The notes beneath the pieces are model-generated. The model ran no database searches. It was not told where the DNA came from and saw only the letters and a program-made list of their open reading frames with translations. A DNA stretch of 50,070 nt from an uncultured Bacilli bacterium (GTDB taxonomy: Bacteria > Bacillota_I > Bacilli_A > RF39 > UBA660), in assembly GCA_947625425.1 (NCBI GenBank), contig CANQOH010000006.1, forward strand, positions 1 through 50,070. The letters run 5' to 3'. Of this stretch, positions 33,472 through 42,902 are shown in pieces. Each line of letters begins with the position of its first letter. The first letter of the stretch is position 1. Made by a program: the position numbers and the translations under genes.

Positions 33472-34473
33472 ATGAAAATACTTGTAACTGGTGGCTGTGG
33501 CTATATTGGTAGCCATACTTGTGTTGAATTACTAGAAAGTGGCTATGAAGTAGTTATCGTTGATAATTTATCAAATTCTAAAGCTGATGTCATTGATAAA
33601 ATCAAAATCATTACTAATAAAGATGTTAAATTCTATCAAGAAGACGTTTGTGATAAAGATGCTTTAGAGCATATTTTTACTAACGAAAAAATTGATGCTG
33701 TCATCCATTTTGCTGGTCTAAAAGCAGTTGGTGAAAGTGTAAGTAAACCACTTATGTACTATCGTAATAACTTAGATTCAACCTTAACTTTATTAGAAGT
33801 AATGAATAACCATAATTGTAAAAAATTAGTCTTCTCATCAAGTGCTACTGTCTATGGTAAACCTCATAAACTACCAATAACTGAAGATTTTCCTTTGCAA
33901 ACAACGAATCCTTATGGCTCAACTAAATTGATGATTGAAATGATTTTAAATGATTTATATATTTCAGATAACGATTGGAGTATTGCTATCCTTCGTTACT
34001 TTAATCCAATTGGAGCACATAAAAGTGGTTTAATCGGTGAAAATCCCAATGGTATTCCAAATAATTTAATGCCATATATCGTTAAAGTAGCAACTGGTGA
34101 ACTAAAAGAATTAAATGTCTTTGGTAATGATTATGATACCAAGGATGGTACAGGTGTTAGAGATTATATTCATGTTGTTGATTTAGCTAAAGGTCATATT
34201 AAAGCGATTGAAAAAGTTATGCAAGAAAAAGGTGTCGATACTTACAATCTAGGTACTGGTAAAGGTTATAGTGTCTTAGAAATCGTTAATACTTTCCAAA
34301 AAGTTAATAACATTGATGTCCCTTATAAAATCGTCGAAAGACGTCCAGGCGATATTGATGCTTGCTATGCTTCAACAGAAAAAGCTGCTAAACTATTAAA
34401 TTGGCATGCTGAATTAGAATTAGATGAAATGTGTAAGGATGCCTATAACTTTGTGGCTAAAAACAAAGAATAA
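33472..34473 (+). CDS. galE: UDP-glucose 4-epimerase
   Basis: This 333-aa short-chain dehydrogenase-type enzyme has the NAD motif TGGCGYIGSHT, FAGLKAVGESV, the catalytic Ser/Tyr/Lys set (SSSATVYG and YGSTK), and GTGVRDYIHVVDLAKGH and RRPGDIDACYAS near the end. It interconverts UDP-glucose and UDP-galactose, giving sugar donors for the surface polymers made by the glycosyltransferases of this window. Length and motifs are standard. RBS AAGGAGGAT; a terminator follows. Confidence 0.96.
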   Translation: MKILVTGGCGYIGSHTCVELLESGYEVVIVDNLSNSKADVIDKIKIITNKDVKFYQEDVCDKDALEHIFTNEKIDAVIHFAGLKAVGESVSKPLMYYRNNLDSTLTLLEVMNNHNCKKLVFSSSATVYGKPHKLPITEDFPLQTTNPYGSTKLMIEMILNDLYISDNDWSIAILRYFNPIGAHKSGLIGENPNGIPNNLMPYIVKVATGELKELNVFGNDYDTKDGTGVRDYIHVVDLAKGHIKAIEKVMQEKGVDTYNLGTGKGYSVLEIVNTFQKVNNIDVPYKIVERRPGDIDACYASTEKAAKLLNWHAELELDEMCKDAYNFVAKNKE

Positions 34474-34475
34474 AT

Positions 34476-34498
34476 AAAACTACGAAAGTAGTTTTTTT
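34476..34498 (+). terminator. Terminator after galE
   Basis: An 8-bp stem AAAACTAC/GTAGTTTT with a GAAA tetraloop is followed by a T run. Confidence 0.88.
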
Positions 34499-34538
34499 AA
34501 ATTAAAATTTAAGTTATAATAAAAAAGAGGTTTTAACT

Positions 34539-35054
34539 ATGACAAACTTATATAAACCAAAAATGTATTATCAAGATATTTTTAGTATTAATTATTCTTT
34601 ATTAAAAAAGCAAAAGATTAAAAACTTAATCTTTGATTTAGATAATACGATTGCTGATAGTAAAACTTCTAAACCAAATAAAGAAATGATTAAATTATTT
34701 AAAGAATTAAAAGCTAAAGGTTTTACTATTTATATCATGTCTAATGCTTTTAAAAAAAGAGTAACTGCTTTTGCTACTATCTTAGATGTCAAAGCTTATC
34801 ATCTATCTTTAAAACCTTTACTAATAACTTTTAAGCGCTTAATAAAAGAAAATAATTTAAATATTCAAGAAACTGCGATGATTGGTGATGAAATATTTAC
34901 TGATATTAAAGGAGCTAATAAAATAGGTCTACTAAGTATCTTAGTTGATCGTCTAACTAAACACGATTATTTCTTAACGCGAATAAGTCGTATTAGAGAA
35001 AATAACTTATTTAAAAAAACTAATATAATCAAAAGAGGTGAGTACTATGAATAA
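34539..35054 (+). CDS. yqeG: YqeG family HAD phosphatase
   Basis: This 171-aa protein shows the HAD motifs in order: LIFDLDNTIADSKTSKP (nucleophile DxD), IYIMSNAFKKRV and AMIGDEIFTDIKGANKIG. YqeG of B. subtilis is a phosphatase of the HAD IIIA subfamily encoded directly before yqeH; the same holds here, with an 8-nt overlap. Its cellular substrate is not certain. A TATAAT at 34515-34520 may be its promoter, without a clear -35. Confidence 0.92.
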   Translation: MTNLYKPKMYYQDIFSINYSLLKKQKIKNLIFDLDNTIADSKTSKPNKEMIKLFKELKAKGFTIYIMSNAFKKRVTAFATILDVKAYHLSLKPLLITFKRLIKENNLNIQETAMIGDEIFTDIKGANKIGLLSILVDRLTKHDYFLTRISRIRENNLFKKTNIIKRGEYYE

Positions 35055-36039
35055 ATGTCTAGGTTGTGGAAGTATTTTACAAAATACTCAAAAAGATGCT
35101 CTAGGTTATACACCAAAAGCTAATTTAAATGAAGTAAAGTACTGTGAAAGATGTTTTAAAATAAATAACTATAATGAAAAATTTATAACTAAACTAGATA
35201 ATATAAATGAATATCTAACTAAAGAAGTTAATAAAAATGCTAAATATGTTTATTTTATGATCGATTTTTTAAATATTAATGAAGAAACTTTATCGTCATT
35301 TAAAAACCTTAAATGTCCTAAAGCTTTAATTATTAGTAAACTTGATATCATTCCTAAATCAATCAATAAAAATAAACTAACTAACTATCTTGAAACTAAC
35401 TACAATATAACTGAACCAGTTTACTTCCAAAGTACGAAAAAGAATTTAAATACTAAAGCTCTAATCAATAATTTAGAAGAACATAAAATAAATGAATGTT
35501 ATATCTTAGGCTATGCTAATAGTGGTAAATCTAACTTAATAAATAAAATAAATGCAATGTATAATGAAAATACATCTAAAATAACTACTAGTTCTATACC
35601 TAATACGACTATTGATTTTATTAAGATAAAAATAAATGATCATTTAATTTTAATTGATTCACCAGGCTTTAATTTAAATAATGTTATCTATGAAAGTAAT
35701 GAATATGACTTAATTGAAAGATCAAATCCTAAAAAGGATTTAAAACCTATTACATATCAAACTAAAAATATTATATCTTTTATTATTGAAGATAAAATAA
35801 GAATCAATGCTAATAGTACTAATAGTTTTACTTTCTATCTAAGTAATGAATTAAATATTAAAAGAATATTTGATAATAATGACGAATTAACTAACTTATC
35901 TAAATTAGAATTAGATATACCTGATAATTCAGATCTTATAATTAAATCATTAGGTTTTATTAATATCAAAAAAGCTTGTCATCTAACGATTTATACTATA
36001 AACGATAAAATATTCGAAATAAGAGAGTCAATCTTCTAG
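35047..36039 (+). CDS. yqeH: Ribosome biogenesis GTPase YqeH
   Basis: The protein has 330 aa from ATG 35047 (RBS AAAGAGGTGAG); a GTG at 35038 lies in the RBS. It starts with a zinc finger (CLGCGSIL and YCERCFKINNYN). A circularly permuted G domain follows: G4 ISKLDII precedes G1 GYANSGKSNLINK, with G3 DSPG after it. This order is the hallmark of YqeH, which takes part in 30S assembly. It overlaps yqeG and is followed by mutL after 11 nt. Confidence 0.94.
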   Translation: MNKCLGCGSILQNTQKDALGYTPKANLNEVKYCERCFKINNYNEKFITKLDNINEYLTKEVNKNAKYVYFMIDFLNINEETLSSFKNLKCPKALIISKLDIIPKSINKNKLTNYLETNYNITEPVYFQSTKKNLNTKALINNLEEHKINECYILGYANSGKSNLINKINAMYNENTSKITTSSIPNTTIDFIKIKINDHLILIDSPGFNLNNVIYESNEYDLIERSNPKKDLKPITYQTKNIISFIIEDKIRINANSTNSFTFYLSNELNIKRIFDNNDELTNLSKLELDIPDNSDLIIKSLGFINIKKACHLTIYTINDKIFEIRESIF

Positions 36040-36050
36040 GAGGTCTTAAA

Positions 36051-37820
36051 ATGGCTAAAATCAAAGTAATGAGTGAAAATCTAGCTAATAAAATAGCAGC
36101 TGGTGAAGTAGTTGAAAAATGTGCATCCGTCGTTAAAGAATTAGTTGAAAATAGTATTGATGCTAATGCTACTAGTATTAAAGTTGATTTACAAGATGGT
36201 GGTTTAAAAGAAATAAAAATAACTGATGATGGAATAGGGATGGAACATGATGATGCCTTACTATCTTTTCAAAGACATGCTACTAGTAAATTAACTAAAG
36301 AAGACGATTTATTCTTTATTAATACATTAGGTTTCCGTGGTGAAGCTCTACCATCAATTGCTTCAGTTTCAGAAGTCGATTTAATTACTTGTGCTACTAA
36401 AGTCGGTACACATCTTCACCTAAAAGGTGGTAAATTAGAAATCGACGAACCAGCTGATGCCAGAAAAGGTACGATAATATCAGTATCTAATCTTTTTTAT
36501 AATACTCCAGCTCGTTTAAAATACTTAAAAAGTGAACAATATGAACTAGCTATTACCGTTTCTTTTATCGAAAAATTAGCTTTGTCATATCCTAATATCA
36601 AATTTGAACTAACTAACAATAATAAAACTATTACTAAAACAAGTGGATCTAATAACTTACTTAAAACTATTCACGAAATATATGGTTTAAATGTTTCTAG
36701 TAAAATGCTTGAAGTCAAAGCTAGTACTGATGATTATGATATGGAAGGTTATATCTGTAAACCAGAAATTTTAAAATCAAATCGCAACCATATGATTACA
36801 ATCGTCAATGGTCGTGTAGTCAAAAATAATGATTTAAATCGTGCCATTAATGATGCCTATTATACTTATAAACCAGATATTAAATATCCAATTGTTGTCT
36901 TAAAGTTTGAAACCGATCCTACTTTAATTGATGTCAATATTCATCCTACTAAACAAGATATCAAACTAAGTAAAGTAGACGAACTATATAAAATGATTGT
37001 TGATACAATTAAAAATAAATTATATCAAGAATTATTAATCCCTAATGCTCTAAAAGAAGAAAGTACTGAAATATCTTTACCAGCTACAATGGTTAAAAAT
37101 GAAATAATTGATACTAAAGTATCAGAACAAGAACCAAAAGAAGATACCTATCAAACAGAACTAGATTTAAGTATTAAGGAAGAAAAAGTTCCATATAACG
37201 AACCAAAAGAATTAATAATTAATAATGAATTTAAAAAACTAGTCTTATATCCTGTAGGTCTAGCTTTAGGTACTTATATAATCGCCCAAAACGAAGAGGG
37301 GATTTATCTAATTGATCAGCATGCTGCTCAAGAACGTATTAATTATGATAAGTATTTAAAAGCTCTAAAAGCTAAAGAAATTACTACTGTAGCTCCATTA
37401 TTTCCGATTAATATTGAATTAAGTGCTAGTGACTTCCTAAGTATTAAAGAACATCTAGGCATTTTAACTAATATGGGCTTTGTTATTGAAGAATTCGGTC
37501 TTAATACCTATACCATCAAAGAACATCCAACCTGGTTAAAAGAAGGGTATGAAGAAGAATCAATTCATAAAATATTTGATACTATTATTAATATTGGTTC
37601 AAGATTTGATCCTGTTAAATTTAATGAACATATCGCTATTACTTTAGCTTGTAAAATGTCTATTAAAGCTAATACAAGAATAAGTACAGAAGTTCAAGAA
37701 GAAATCTTAAATGAACTAGTAAATACTGATAATCCTTATAATTGTCCTCATGGCAGACCAACGATTATTAAATTTAGTATTTATGACTTAGAAAAAATGT
37801 TTAAAAGAGCAATGAACTAA
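36051..37820 (+). CDS. mutL: DNA mismatch repair protein MutL
   Basis: This 589-aa protein has the N-terminal GHKL ATPase with IAAGEVVEKCASVVKELVENSIDA, DDGIGM and GFRGEAL. The C-terminal endonuclease domain has DQHAAQERINYDKY (the metal-binding DQHA motif, with Asp where many have the last Glu), ACKMSIKANTRIS and CPHGRPT. These mark a nicking-type MutL as in most bacteria without MutH. mutS is not adjacent in the window. The RBS AGGAGGTC precedes ATG 36051. Confidence 0.96.
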   Translation: MAKIKVMSENLANKIAAGEVVEKCASVVKELVENSIDANATSIKVDLQDGGLKEIKITDDGIGMEHDDALLSFQRHATSKLTKEDDLFFINTLGFRGEALPSIASVSEVDLITCATKVGTHLHLKGGKLEIDEPADARKGTIISVSNLFYNTPARLKYLKSEQYELAITVSFIEKLALSYPNIKFELTNNNKTITKTSGSNNLLKTIHEIYGLNVSSKMLEVKASTDDYDMEGYICKPEILKSNRNHMITIVNGRVVKNNDLNRAINDAYYTYKPDIKYPIVVLKFETDPTLIDVNIHPTKQDIKLSKVDELYKMIVDTIKNKLYQELLIPNALKEESTEISLPATMVKNEIIDTKVSEQEPKEDTYQTELDLSIKEEKVPYNEPKELIINNEFKKLVLYPVGLALGTYIIAQNEEGIYLIDQHAAQERINYDKYLKALKAKEITTVAPLFPINIELSASDFLSIKEHLGILTNMGFVIEEFGLNTYTIKEHPTWLKEGYEEESIHKIFDTIINIGSRFDPVKFNEHIAITLACKMSIKANTRISTEVQEEILNELVNTDNPYNCPHGRPTIIKFSIYDLEKMFKRAMN

Positions 37821-37846
37821 AAAAGAATCAATCAAGATTCTTTTTT
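37819..37846. terminator. Bidirectional terminator between mutL and the ABC exporter
   Basis: An 11-bp stem AAAAAAGAATC/GATTCTTTTTT with a 6-nt loop carries an A run on one side and a T run on the other, between convergent genes. Confidence 0.88.
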
Positions 37847-39558
37847 AATTCCATATCATATAATTTCTTATATTCTTTATTCTTTTTAAGTAATTCTTCA
37901 TGGGTTCCAGTAGCCACAATCTTTCCATCTGCTACCATCATTATCTTATCACTATTTATAACCGTTGATAGACGATGCGCAATAATTAAGATTGTATAAT
38001 CATCTTTCATATTATTAATCGCTTCCTGAATTCCTTTTTGAGTTTCATTATCTAATGCTGAAGTCGCTTCATCAAATAAGATTATTTTGGTCTTTTGTAC
38101 TAAAGCTCTAGCAATAGCAAGTCTTTGTCTTTGACCACCCGATAAATTTAAACCACCTTCACCAATTAAAGTATCATATTTATTTGGTAAACTATTAATA
38201 AATTCATCTAACATCGCTGTCTTACAAGCACTAATCATTTCTTCATCAGTTAATCCTTCTTTAACAATCTTTAAATTTTCTCTAATCGTCATATTAAATA
38301 TATAAGGATTTTGTGTAATAATACTAATATTACCTCTAATTGAATCACGATCAAGTTCTTTAATATTAATTCCATCAATTAATATTTCTCCTGAATCAAT
38401 ATCATACATTTTAGCTAGTAGATTAAAGATAGTTGATTTACCAGCTCCTGATTTACCAACAAAAGAAACTGTTTCATTATGTTTAATCTTAAAACTTAAA
38501 TTATCTAAAACTTTCTTATCTCCATCATAACTAAATGAAACATTTTTAAACTCAAAATCGCCTTTAATTTGCTCAATATGTTTATTTCCAAATTTTTCTT
38601 TTTTAAAGACATCACTATCAATTATTTCAAAAACTCTTGCCGCCGATAAGTTAAAGTCCTTATACCATTCCATCATTTGACTAGCTAAAGTAAGTAAATT
38701 AAAGACACGACTACGATACATATATATTATAACTACACTAGGTATTGTAATCATTCCATGACTTATCATAAAGATTGCAATTACGATTAAAAGAAAATCT
38801 AAAATATCATGAACACTACCAGTTAATAAAGAATACTTACGCATTACTTCACTCATTTTATATCTTTCTTGATTTAATTCGGTAATCTTTTCACTAGTTG
38901 ACTTCATAAAAGATTCACTCGCATTTAAAACTTTAATATCTCTAATTCCTCTAATTAACTCTGAAGCCAACCCAGTCGTTTTTTCAGCATGACGACGATA
39001 TTCCTTATCCATTAAATTATATTTCTTAACTCTCATTTTTTCTAAAATAAAGATTAATATAATTCCTAATAAATAATAAACAAAGATTAATTTATTAATG
39101 ACAAAAATCGCTACCAAAATACCTATATTAGTAATAACATCAGTAATCGACATATTAAGTTGTAAAAAGATATCTGATATTCTTGAAGTATCTTTAACTA
39201 AACGATCGATAAAAACACCACTAGATTTCTTATCTAAATCAGCTGTTTCAATCTTTAATACTTCATTAGCCATATCAATTTGAATATCTTTTAAGACTTC
39301 ACGGGCAAAGATTTGCGAATACTTTCTTGCTAAAGCATGACAAATATTCCTTGATAATTCTACACACAATACTAAAATACTAATAAATAACAAATCTTTT
39401 AAAAAGCCATCAGTTAAAATTAATAATTCTTTAGCTGAAAGTAGGGGAACAATTGCTCCAATAACGGCTAAAAAGACATTAGCTACAAAATAATATATAA
39501 AAGCTTTCTTCTGCTTTTTCGCATACTTAAAAGCTTTTTTTAAATTATTATTCTTCAT
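37828..39558 (-). CDS. ABC exporter (transmembrane domain plus ATPase)
   Basis: The protein has 576 aa from ATG 39558, which has GAGGTG in front; an ATG 12 nt upstream overlaps that RBS. Residues 1-310 contain six membrane helices of the type-IV exporter fold. The ATPase domain has Walker A GKSGAGKSTIFNLL, Q-loop IITQNPYIF, signature LSGGQRQRLAIARAL, Walker B IILFDEATSALD and switch His IIAHRLSTV. There is no peptidase domain, so it is not a double-glycine exporter. It could work as a homodimer (lipid or drug export); the substrate cannot be told. It is convergent with mutL and divergent from miaA. Confidence 0.92.
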   Translation of the reverse strand: MKNNNLKKAFKYAKKQKKAFIYYFVANVFLAVIGAIVPLLSAKELLILTDGFLKDLLFISILVLCVELSRNICHALARKYSQIFAREVLKDIQIDMANEVLKIETADLDKKSSGVFIDRLVKDTSRISDIFLQLNMSITDVITNIGILVAIFVINKLIFVYYLLGIILIFILEKMRVKKYNLMDKEYRRHAEKTTGLASELIRGIRDIKVLNASESFMKSTSEKITELNQERYKMSEVMRKYSLLTGSVHDILDFLLIVIAIFMISHGMITIPSVVIIYMYRSRVFNLLTLASQMMEWYKDFNLSAARVFEIIDSDVFKKEKFGNKHIEQIKGDFEFKNVSFSYDGDKKVLDNLSFKIKHNETVSFVGKSGAGKSTIFNLLAKMYDIDSGEILIDGINIKELDRDSIRGNISIITQNPYIFNMTIRENLKIVKEGLTDEEMISACKTAMLDEFINSLPNKYDTLIGEGGLNLSGGQRQRLAIARALVQKTKIILFDEATSALDNETQKGIQEAINNMKDDYTILIIAHRLSTVINSDKIMMVADGKIVATGTHEELLKKNKEYKKLYDMELKKNLD

Positions 39559-39653
39559 ATCACACCTCATAATCTAATTTTAACATATTATAATAACTTA
39601 TTTAAGAAATCTTTAACTCATGTTATAATATGAAAGAAAAAAAGGTGATTAAG

Positions 39654-40541
39654 ATGATTATCGTTATAACTGGACCAACCGGTGTTGGTAAAACTAAATT
39701 AAGTATTGAACTAGCTAAAATATATAATGGTGAAGTAATCAATGCTGATTCGATGCAAGTTTACAAAGAATTAGATATTGGTACAGCTAAAGCTACAAAG
39801 AAAGAAAGAGAAGGAATACCTCATCATTTATTAGATATTAAAGATTTAAATGACGATTATAACTTATATAATTATCAAATCGATTGTCGTTCAAAAATAG
39901 AAGAGATAAAAAGTAAAAATAAAATACCTATTATTGTCGGTGGAACTGGTTTATATATTAAAGCAGCTTTATATAACTATGCTTTATCATCTGAATCAGA
40001 AAAAGATGAAGAATTCAATGATTTATCTAACGAAGAAATATATAAAGAATTAATGAGTTATGATAAAGACCTAGTTGTTGATCCTCATAATCGTCGTCGT
40101 TTAGTCAGATATTTAAATAAAAAACGTAAAGAAACATTAATTACTGGTACTAAACCTAATCTATTATATGATGATGCTATTTTCATTGGCTTAACTACTG
40201 ATACCGAAAACTTATACCATATAATTGATAAAAGAGTCGATAAGATGATTTTAGATGGTTTAGTTGACGAAGTAAAATCTTTACATAAAAAATACCCTAA
40301 TAGTCGTGCCTTAAATACTGCTATTGGTTATAAAGAACTAATTGATTTCTTTGATGATCAAGATACTTTTAATAATAGTATTGATTTAATTAAAAAGAAT
40401 TCCCGTAACTATGCTAAAAGACAATATACTTTCTTTAATAATCAATTAAATCTTAAATGGTTTAATGTTAATTATGCAAACTTTAATGAAACAATCAACG
40501 AAGTAATAAATTATATTGAAGCAAAAGAAAAGAACGAATAA
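39654..40541 (+). CDS. miaA: tRNA dimethylallyltransferase MiaA
   Basis: The protein has 295 aa. An in-frame ATG at 39630 directly follows a TATAAT (39624-39629), so it cannot be in the transcript's translated part; ATG 39654 has RBS AAAGGTGAT. Motifs are the P-loop TGPTGVGKTKLS, the DSMQVYKELDIGTAK stretch, GIPHHLLDI, GGTGLYIKAALYN and ALNTAIGYKEL. MiaA adds a dimethylallyl group to A37 of tRNAs reading UNN codons, which are abundant in this AT-rich genome. Its usual neighbour mutL is only one gene away, with the ABC exporter inserted between them. Confidence 0.95.
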   Translation: MIIVITGPTGVGKTKLSIELAKIYNGEVINADSMQVYKELDIGTAKATKKEREGIPHHLLDIKDLNDDYNLYNYQIDCRSKIEEIKSKNKIPIIVGGTGLYIKAALYNYALSSESEKDEEFNDLSNEEIYKELMSYDKDLVVDPHNRRRLVRYLNKKRKETLITGTKPNLLYDDAIFIGLTTDTENLYHIIDKRVDKMILDGLVDEVKSLHKKYPNSRALNTAIGYKELIDFFDDQDTFNNSIDLIKKNSRNYAKRQYTFFNNQLNLKWFNVNYANFNETINEVINYIEAKEKNE

Positions 40542-40563
40542 TTAATTTAATTCGTTCTTTTTT
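40528..40563. terminator. Bidirectional terminator between miaA and the transglutaminase-like gene
   Basis: A 12-bp stem AAAAGAACGAAT/ATTCGTTCTTTT with a 10-nt loop has a T tail on the plus strand and an A-rich left flank. The miaA stop codon is inside. Confidence 0.8.
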
Positions 40564-41509
40564 AATTTGTCTTAAATTCTAAATAAATATTTTCATCATA
40601 ATAATGATTATTTAAATCATCACTAAGTGTATTATTTGTCTGATCTTGTTTAATTAATTCTTCACTATCAATTAAGAAATAATTATGTTCAAGTAAATCT
40701 TTACCCGTTGTTGTAACTGGGTCATCCCAAGTTAAATCTAAGTGATACCATTTACCATCTAAATAAACGGCATTCCATACATGATTAGCCGAAGATATTT
40801 TAAAATTAGGAATTCCTAGTTTATCTAACATAACGGCCATAATATCCGTATAACCACTACAAATCGCATAATGATCATATAAAACACCATTTATTCTTGC
40901 AGAATCATAAGCAGTTTCCTTACCATCAGCTTTATCACTATCATACTTAGTATTATTTATAATATAATCATGTAATACTTTTATTTTATCGCGATCAGTC
41001 ATTAAAGCATTAGTATTTTCTTTGATTATCTTATCGATATCTTGATCTACTTTTTTAATGTCATCTTCACTATATAAATGATTAACTTTAACTGTAATAA
41101 CTCCTGATTCATCATAAGCTGTCTTAATTGTTGAATAGCTATTATATGGACTAACAAAATCATTAATACTACTTAATAAATTATCATCATTACTAAGTTT
41201 TCCAACATCAGTAATACAATCTTCATAATCAGTAGAGCAGTAGAAAGTAAATTCATCCCAACCTTGATTTAAAATACTATAGAAAATATTTACTAAATCT
41301 TCATAACTTTCCGGTTCATAATCATCTACTTGTTTAATAAACATATATTCATAATCATGCTTATATTCATTACTCTCTAATATTTCAACTTCTCGTTTAT
41401 TAATAAAAAAGCGATCTAATTTATCTAAAATCTTATCATAATTTAACCCAATAACAAAAAATACAATAATTACAACGACTATAAAGACAATATTTTTAAG
41501 TTTTATCAT
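40562..41509 (-). CDS. Membrane-anchored transglutaminase-like protein
   Basis: This 315-aa protein has an N-terminal anchor (about residues 7-24) and a region with DKIKVLHDYIINNTKYDSDKA. The transglutaminase/protease triad follows: Cys in YAICSGYTDIMAVML, His in NHVWNAVYLDGKWYH and Asp in DLTWDDP. This is the layout of bacterial secreted transglutaminase-core proteins, often proteases or wall-associated cross-linkers. The target is unknown. The gene is single, convergent with miaA and upstream of nothing on its strand. Confidence 0.85.
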   Translation of the reverse strand: MIKLKNIVFIVVVIIVFFVIGLNYDKILDKLDRFFINKREVEILESNEYKHDYEYMFIKQVDDYEPESYEDLVNIFYSILNQGWDEFTFYCSTDYEDCITDVGKLSNDDNLLSSINDFVSPYNSYSTIKTAYDESGVITVKVNHLYSEDDIKKVDQDIDKIIKENTNALMTDRDKIKVLHDYIINNTKYDSDKADGKETAYDSARINGVLYDHYAICSGYTDIMAVMLDKLGIPNFKISSANHVWNAVYLDGKWYHLDLTWDDPVTTTGKDLLEHNYFLIDSEELIKQDQTNNTLSDDLNNHYYDENIYLEFKTN

Positions 41510-41576
41510 ATCATCACCAATTTTATTATAGCATATAACTATCTGATATTTTTTAACTTTTTCAATAACTAGACAT

Positions 41577-41602
41577 AAAAAAATGAAGTATTATTACTTC
41601 AT
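41577..41602 (-). terminator. Terminator of rpsT
   Basis: On the minus strand an 8-bp stem ATGAAGTA/TACTTCAT with a 4-nt loop is followed by a T run (41583-41577). It overlaps the last codons of rpsT. Confidence 0.85.
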
Positions 41603-41857
41603 ATCTTTTACTTTTTTATTTAATCTTGATTTTTCTCTATTAGCAGTGTTCTTTTTCATAACACCTTTGCTAACAGCTTTATCAATGTTCTTTTGTACTT
41701 TTTTTAAAGCTTCAGTAGCAGCGTCTACTTCTTTAGCAGTAATTGCATTTTCACATTCTTTAATAGAATTTTTTACTCTAGCTTTATAATCATGATCTGC
41801 TAAAGTTTTCTTAGCTATAACTTTAATTGCTTTTTTAGAACTTTTAATATTAGCCAT
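41594..41857 (-). CDS. rpsT: 30S ribosomal protein S20
   Basis: This 87-aa, lysine-rich, helical protein starts MANIKSSKKAIKV, contains YKARVKNSIKECENAI and KKVQKNIDKAVSKGVMKKNTANREKSRL, and is typical of S20. It binds 16S rRNA in the body of the small subunit. The RBS AAAGGAAGGAG precedes ATG 41857. It stands divergent from spoIIP; in B. subtilis rpsT is also near spoIIP, with gpr between, and gpr is absent here. Confidence 0.97.
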   Translation of the reverse strand: MANIKSSKKAIKVIAKKTLADHDYKARVKNSIKECENAITAKEVDAATEALKKVQKNIDKAVSKGVMKKNTANREKSRLNKKVKDMK

Positions 41858-41890
41858 ACTTCGTCGCTCCTTCCTTTAAATACAAATAGA

Positions 41891-41919
41891 ATTATACTAA
41901 AGATTAAGATTAATTGCAA
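41891..41919 (-). promoter_or_regulatory. Promoter of rpsT
   Basis: On the minus strand: TTGCAA (41919-41914), a 17-nt spacer and TATAAT (41896-41891), 33 nt before the start codon. Confidence 0.78.
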
Positions 41920-41986
41920 GTAAAAGAACAAAAAACGCATTTTTTTTAAAATAATAAATTTTATACTTGAAAAAAGGTGATTTAAA

Positions 41987-42901
41987 ATGGCTCCAAAATT
42001 TAAAACTAAAAAACGTCATAAAACTAAACTTCTAAAATTAATCTTTATCTTACTCATAATTTATATCTCATTTAATATAACTTACAATTTAATATATAAA
42101 AACTATCTAAGTAAATTAACTAACGAACAAATCATAACTCATATTTTAAACAATACTAAGAATAGTAAGACTTCTAATAAACTATTAGAAACTTATCAAA
42201 ACCCTAGTTACATTATTAAAAATAACTTTAAAAACTTAAATAAAGTTGAAGAGACAGTTGATGTCCAAAATGAAGTCAATGAAAATAAACTACTAGATAT
42301 TTATATCTATAGTACTCATGAAACTGAAGAATATTCTGATAAGTATTTAGAAGTTTATAATATTAAACCTAATGTCTTAACGATGAATAATATTTTAAAA
42401 GATTATTTAGAAGATTTAGGTCTTAAAACTTATATTGAACCAGATAGTGTAACAAACGTCTTAAAAGAACATAAATGGTCATATAAATATAGCTATGAAG
42501 CGTCTAAAATTCTTATTGAGGATACGATAAAAGAAAATCCTTCGTTAAAACTAATTATTGATTTACACCGTGATTCATCTGCTAAAAAAGTTACAACTTT
42601 TACAAAAGACAATATTTCCTACGCCAAAGTCTTATTTATTGTGGGTTTAGAACATCCAAACTATGAAAGTAATCTTAATCTTGCTACTAGATTAAATGAA
42701 TTATTAGAAGTTGAAATGCCCGGTCTATCAAGAGGTATAAGTAAAAAGAGTGGACCAGGAGTTAATGGAATCTATAATCAAGATTTATCTCCTAAAAGTA
42801 TTCTAATTGAGTTAGGTGGTCAATATAATGAAATAGAAGAATTAAATAATACCTTAAAAATTCTTGCTAAAGTAATCTTAAAATATATAGAAGGTGTCTA
42901 A
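41987..42901 (+). CDS. spoIIP: Sporulation peptidoglycan amidase SpoIIP
   Basis: This 304-aa protein has an N-terminal membrane anchor (about residues 15-35) after a basic start (KFKTKKRHKTK). The SpoIIP domain (about 100-304) contains the metal and catalytic positions IYSTHETEEYSD, IIDLHRDSS and ILIELGGQYNEIEE. SpoIIP removes stem peptides from peptidoglycan with SpoIID and SpoIIM and drives engulfment. The protein is shorter than B. subtilis SpoIIP (401 aa), mainly in the N-terminal region before the catalytic domain. The RBS AAAGGTGAT precedes ATG 41987, 129 nt from the divergent rpsT. Confidence 0.92.
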   Translation: MAPKFKTKKRHKTKLLKLIFILLIIYISFNITYNLIYKNYLSKLTNEQIITHILNNTKNSKTSNKLLETYQNPSYIIKNNFKNLNKVEETVDVQNEVNENKLLDIYIYSTHETEEYSDKYLEVYNIKPNVLTMNNILKDYLEDLGLKTYIEPDSVTNVLKEHKWSYKYSYEASKILIEDTIKENPSLKLIIDLHRDSSAKKVTTFTKDNISYAKVLFIVGLEHPNYESNLNLATRLNELLEVEMPGLSRGISKKSGPGVNGIYNQDLSPKSILIELGGQYNEIEELNNTLKILAKVILKYIEGV

Positions 42902-42902
42902 T

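Noticed and set aside
37828..39558. The minus-strand ABC exporter as a second bacteriocin exporter
   Set aside because: It has no C39 peptidase domain and no nearby GG-leader peptide.
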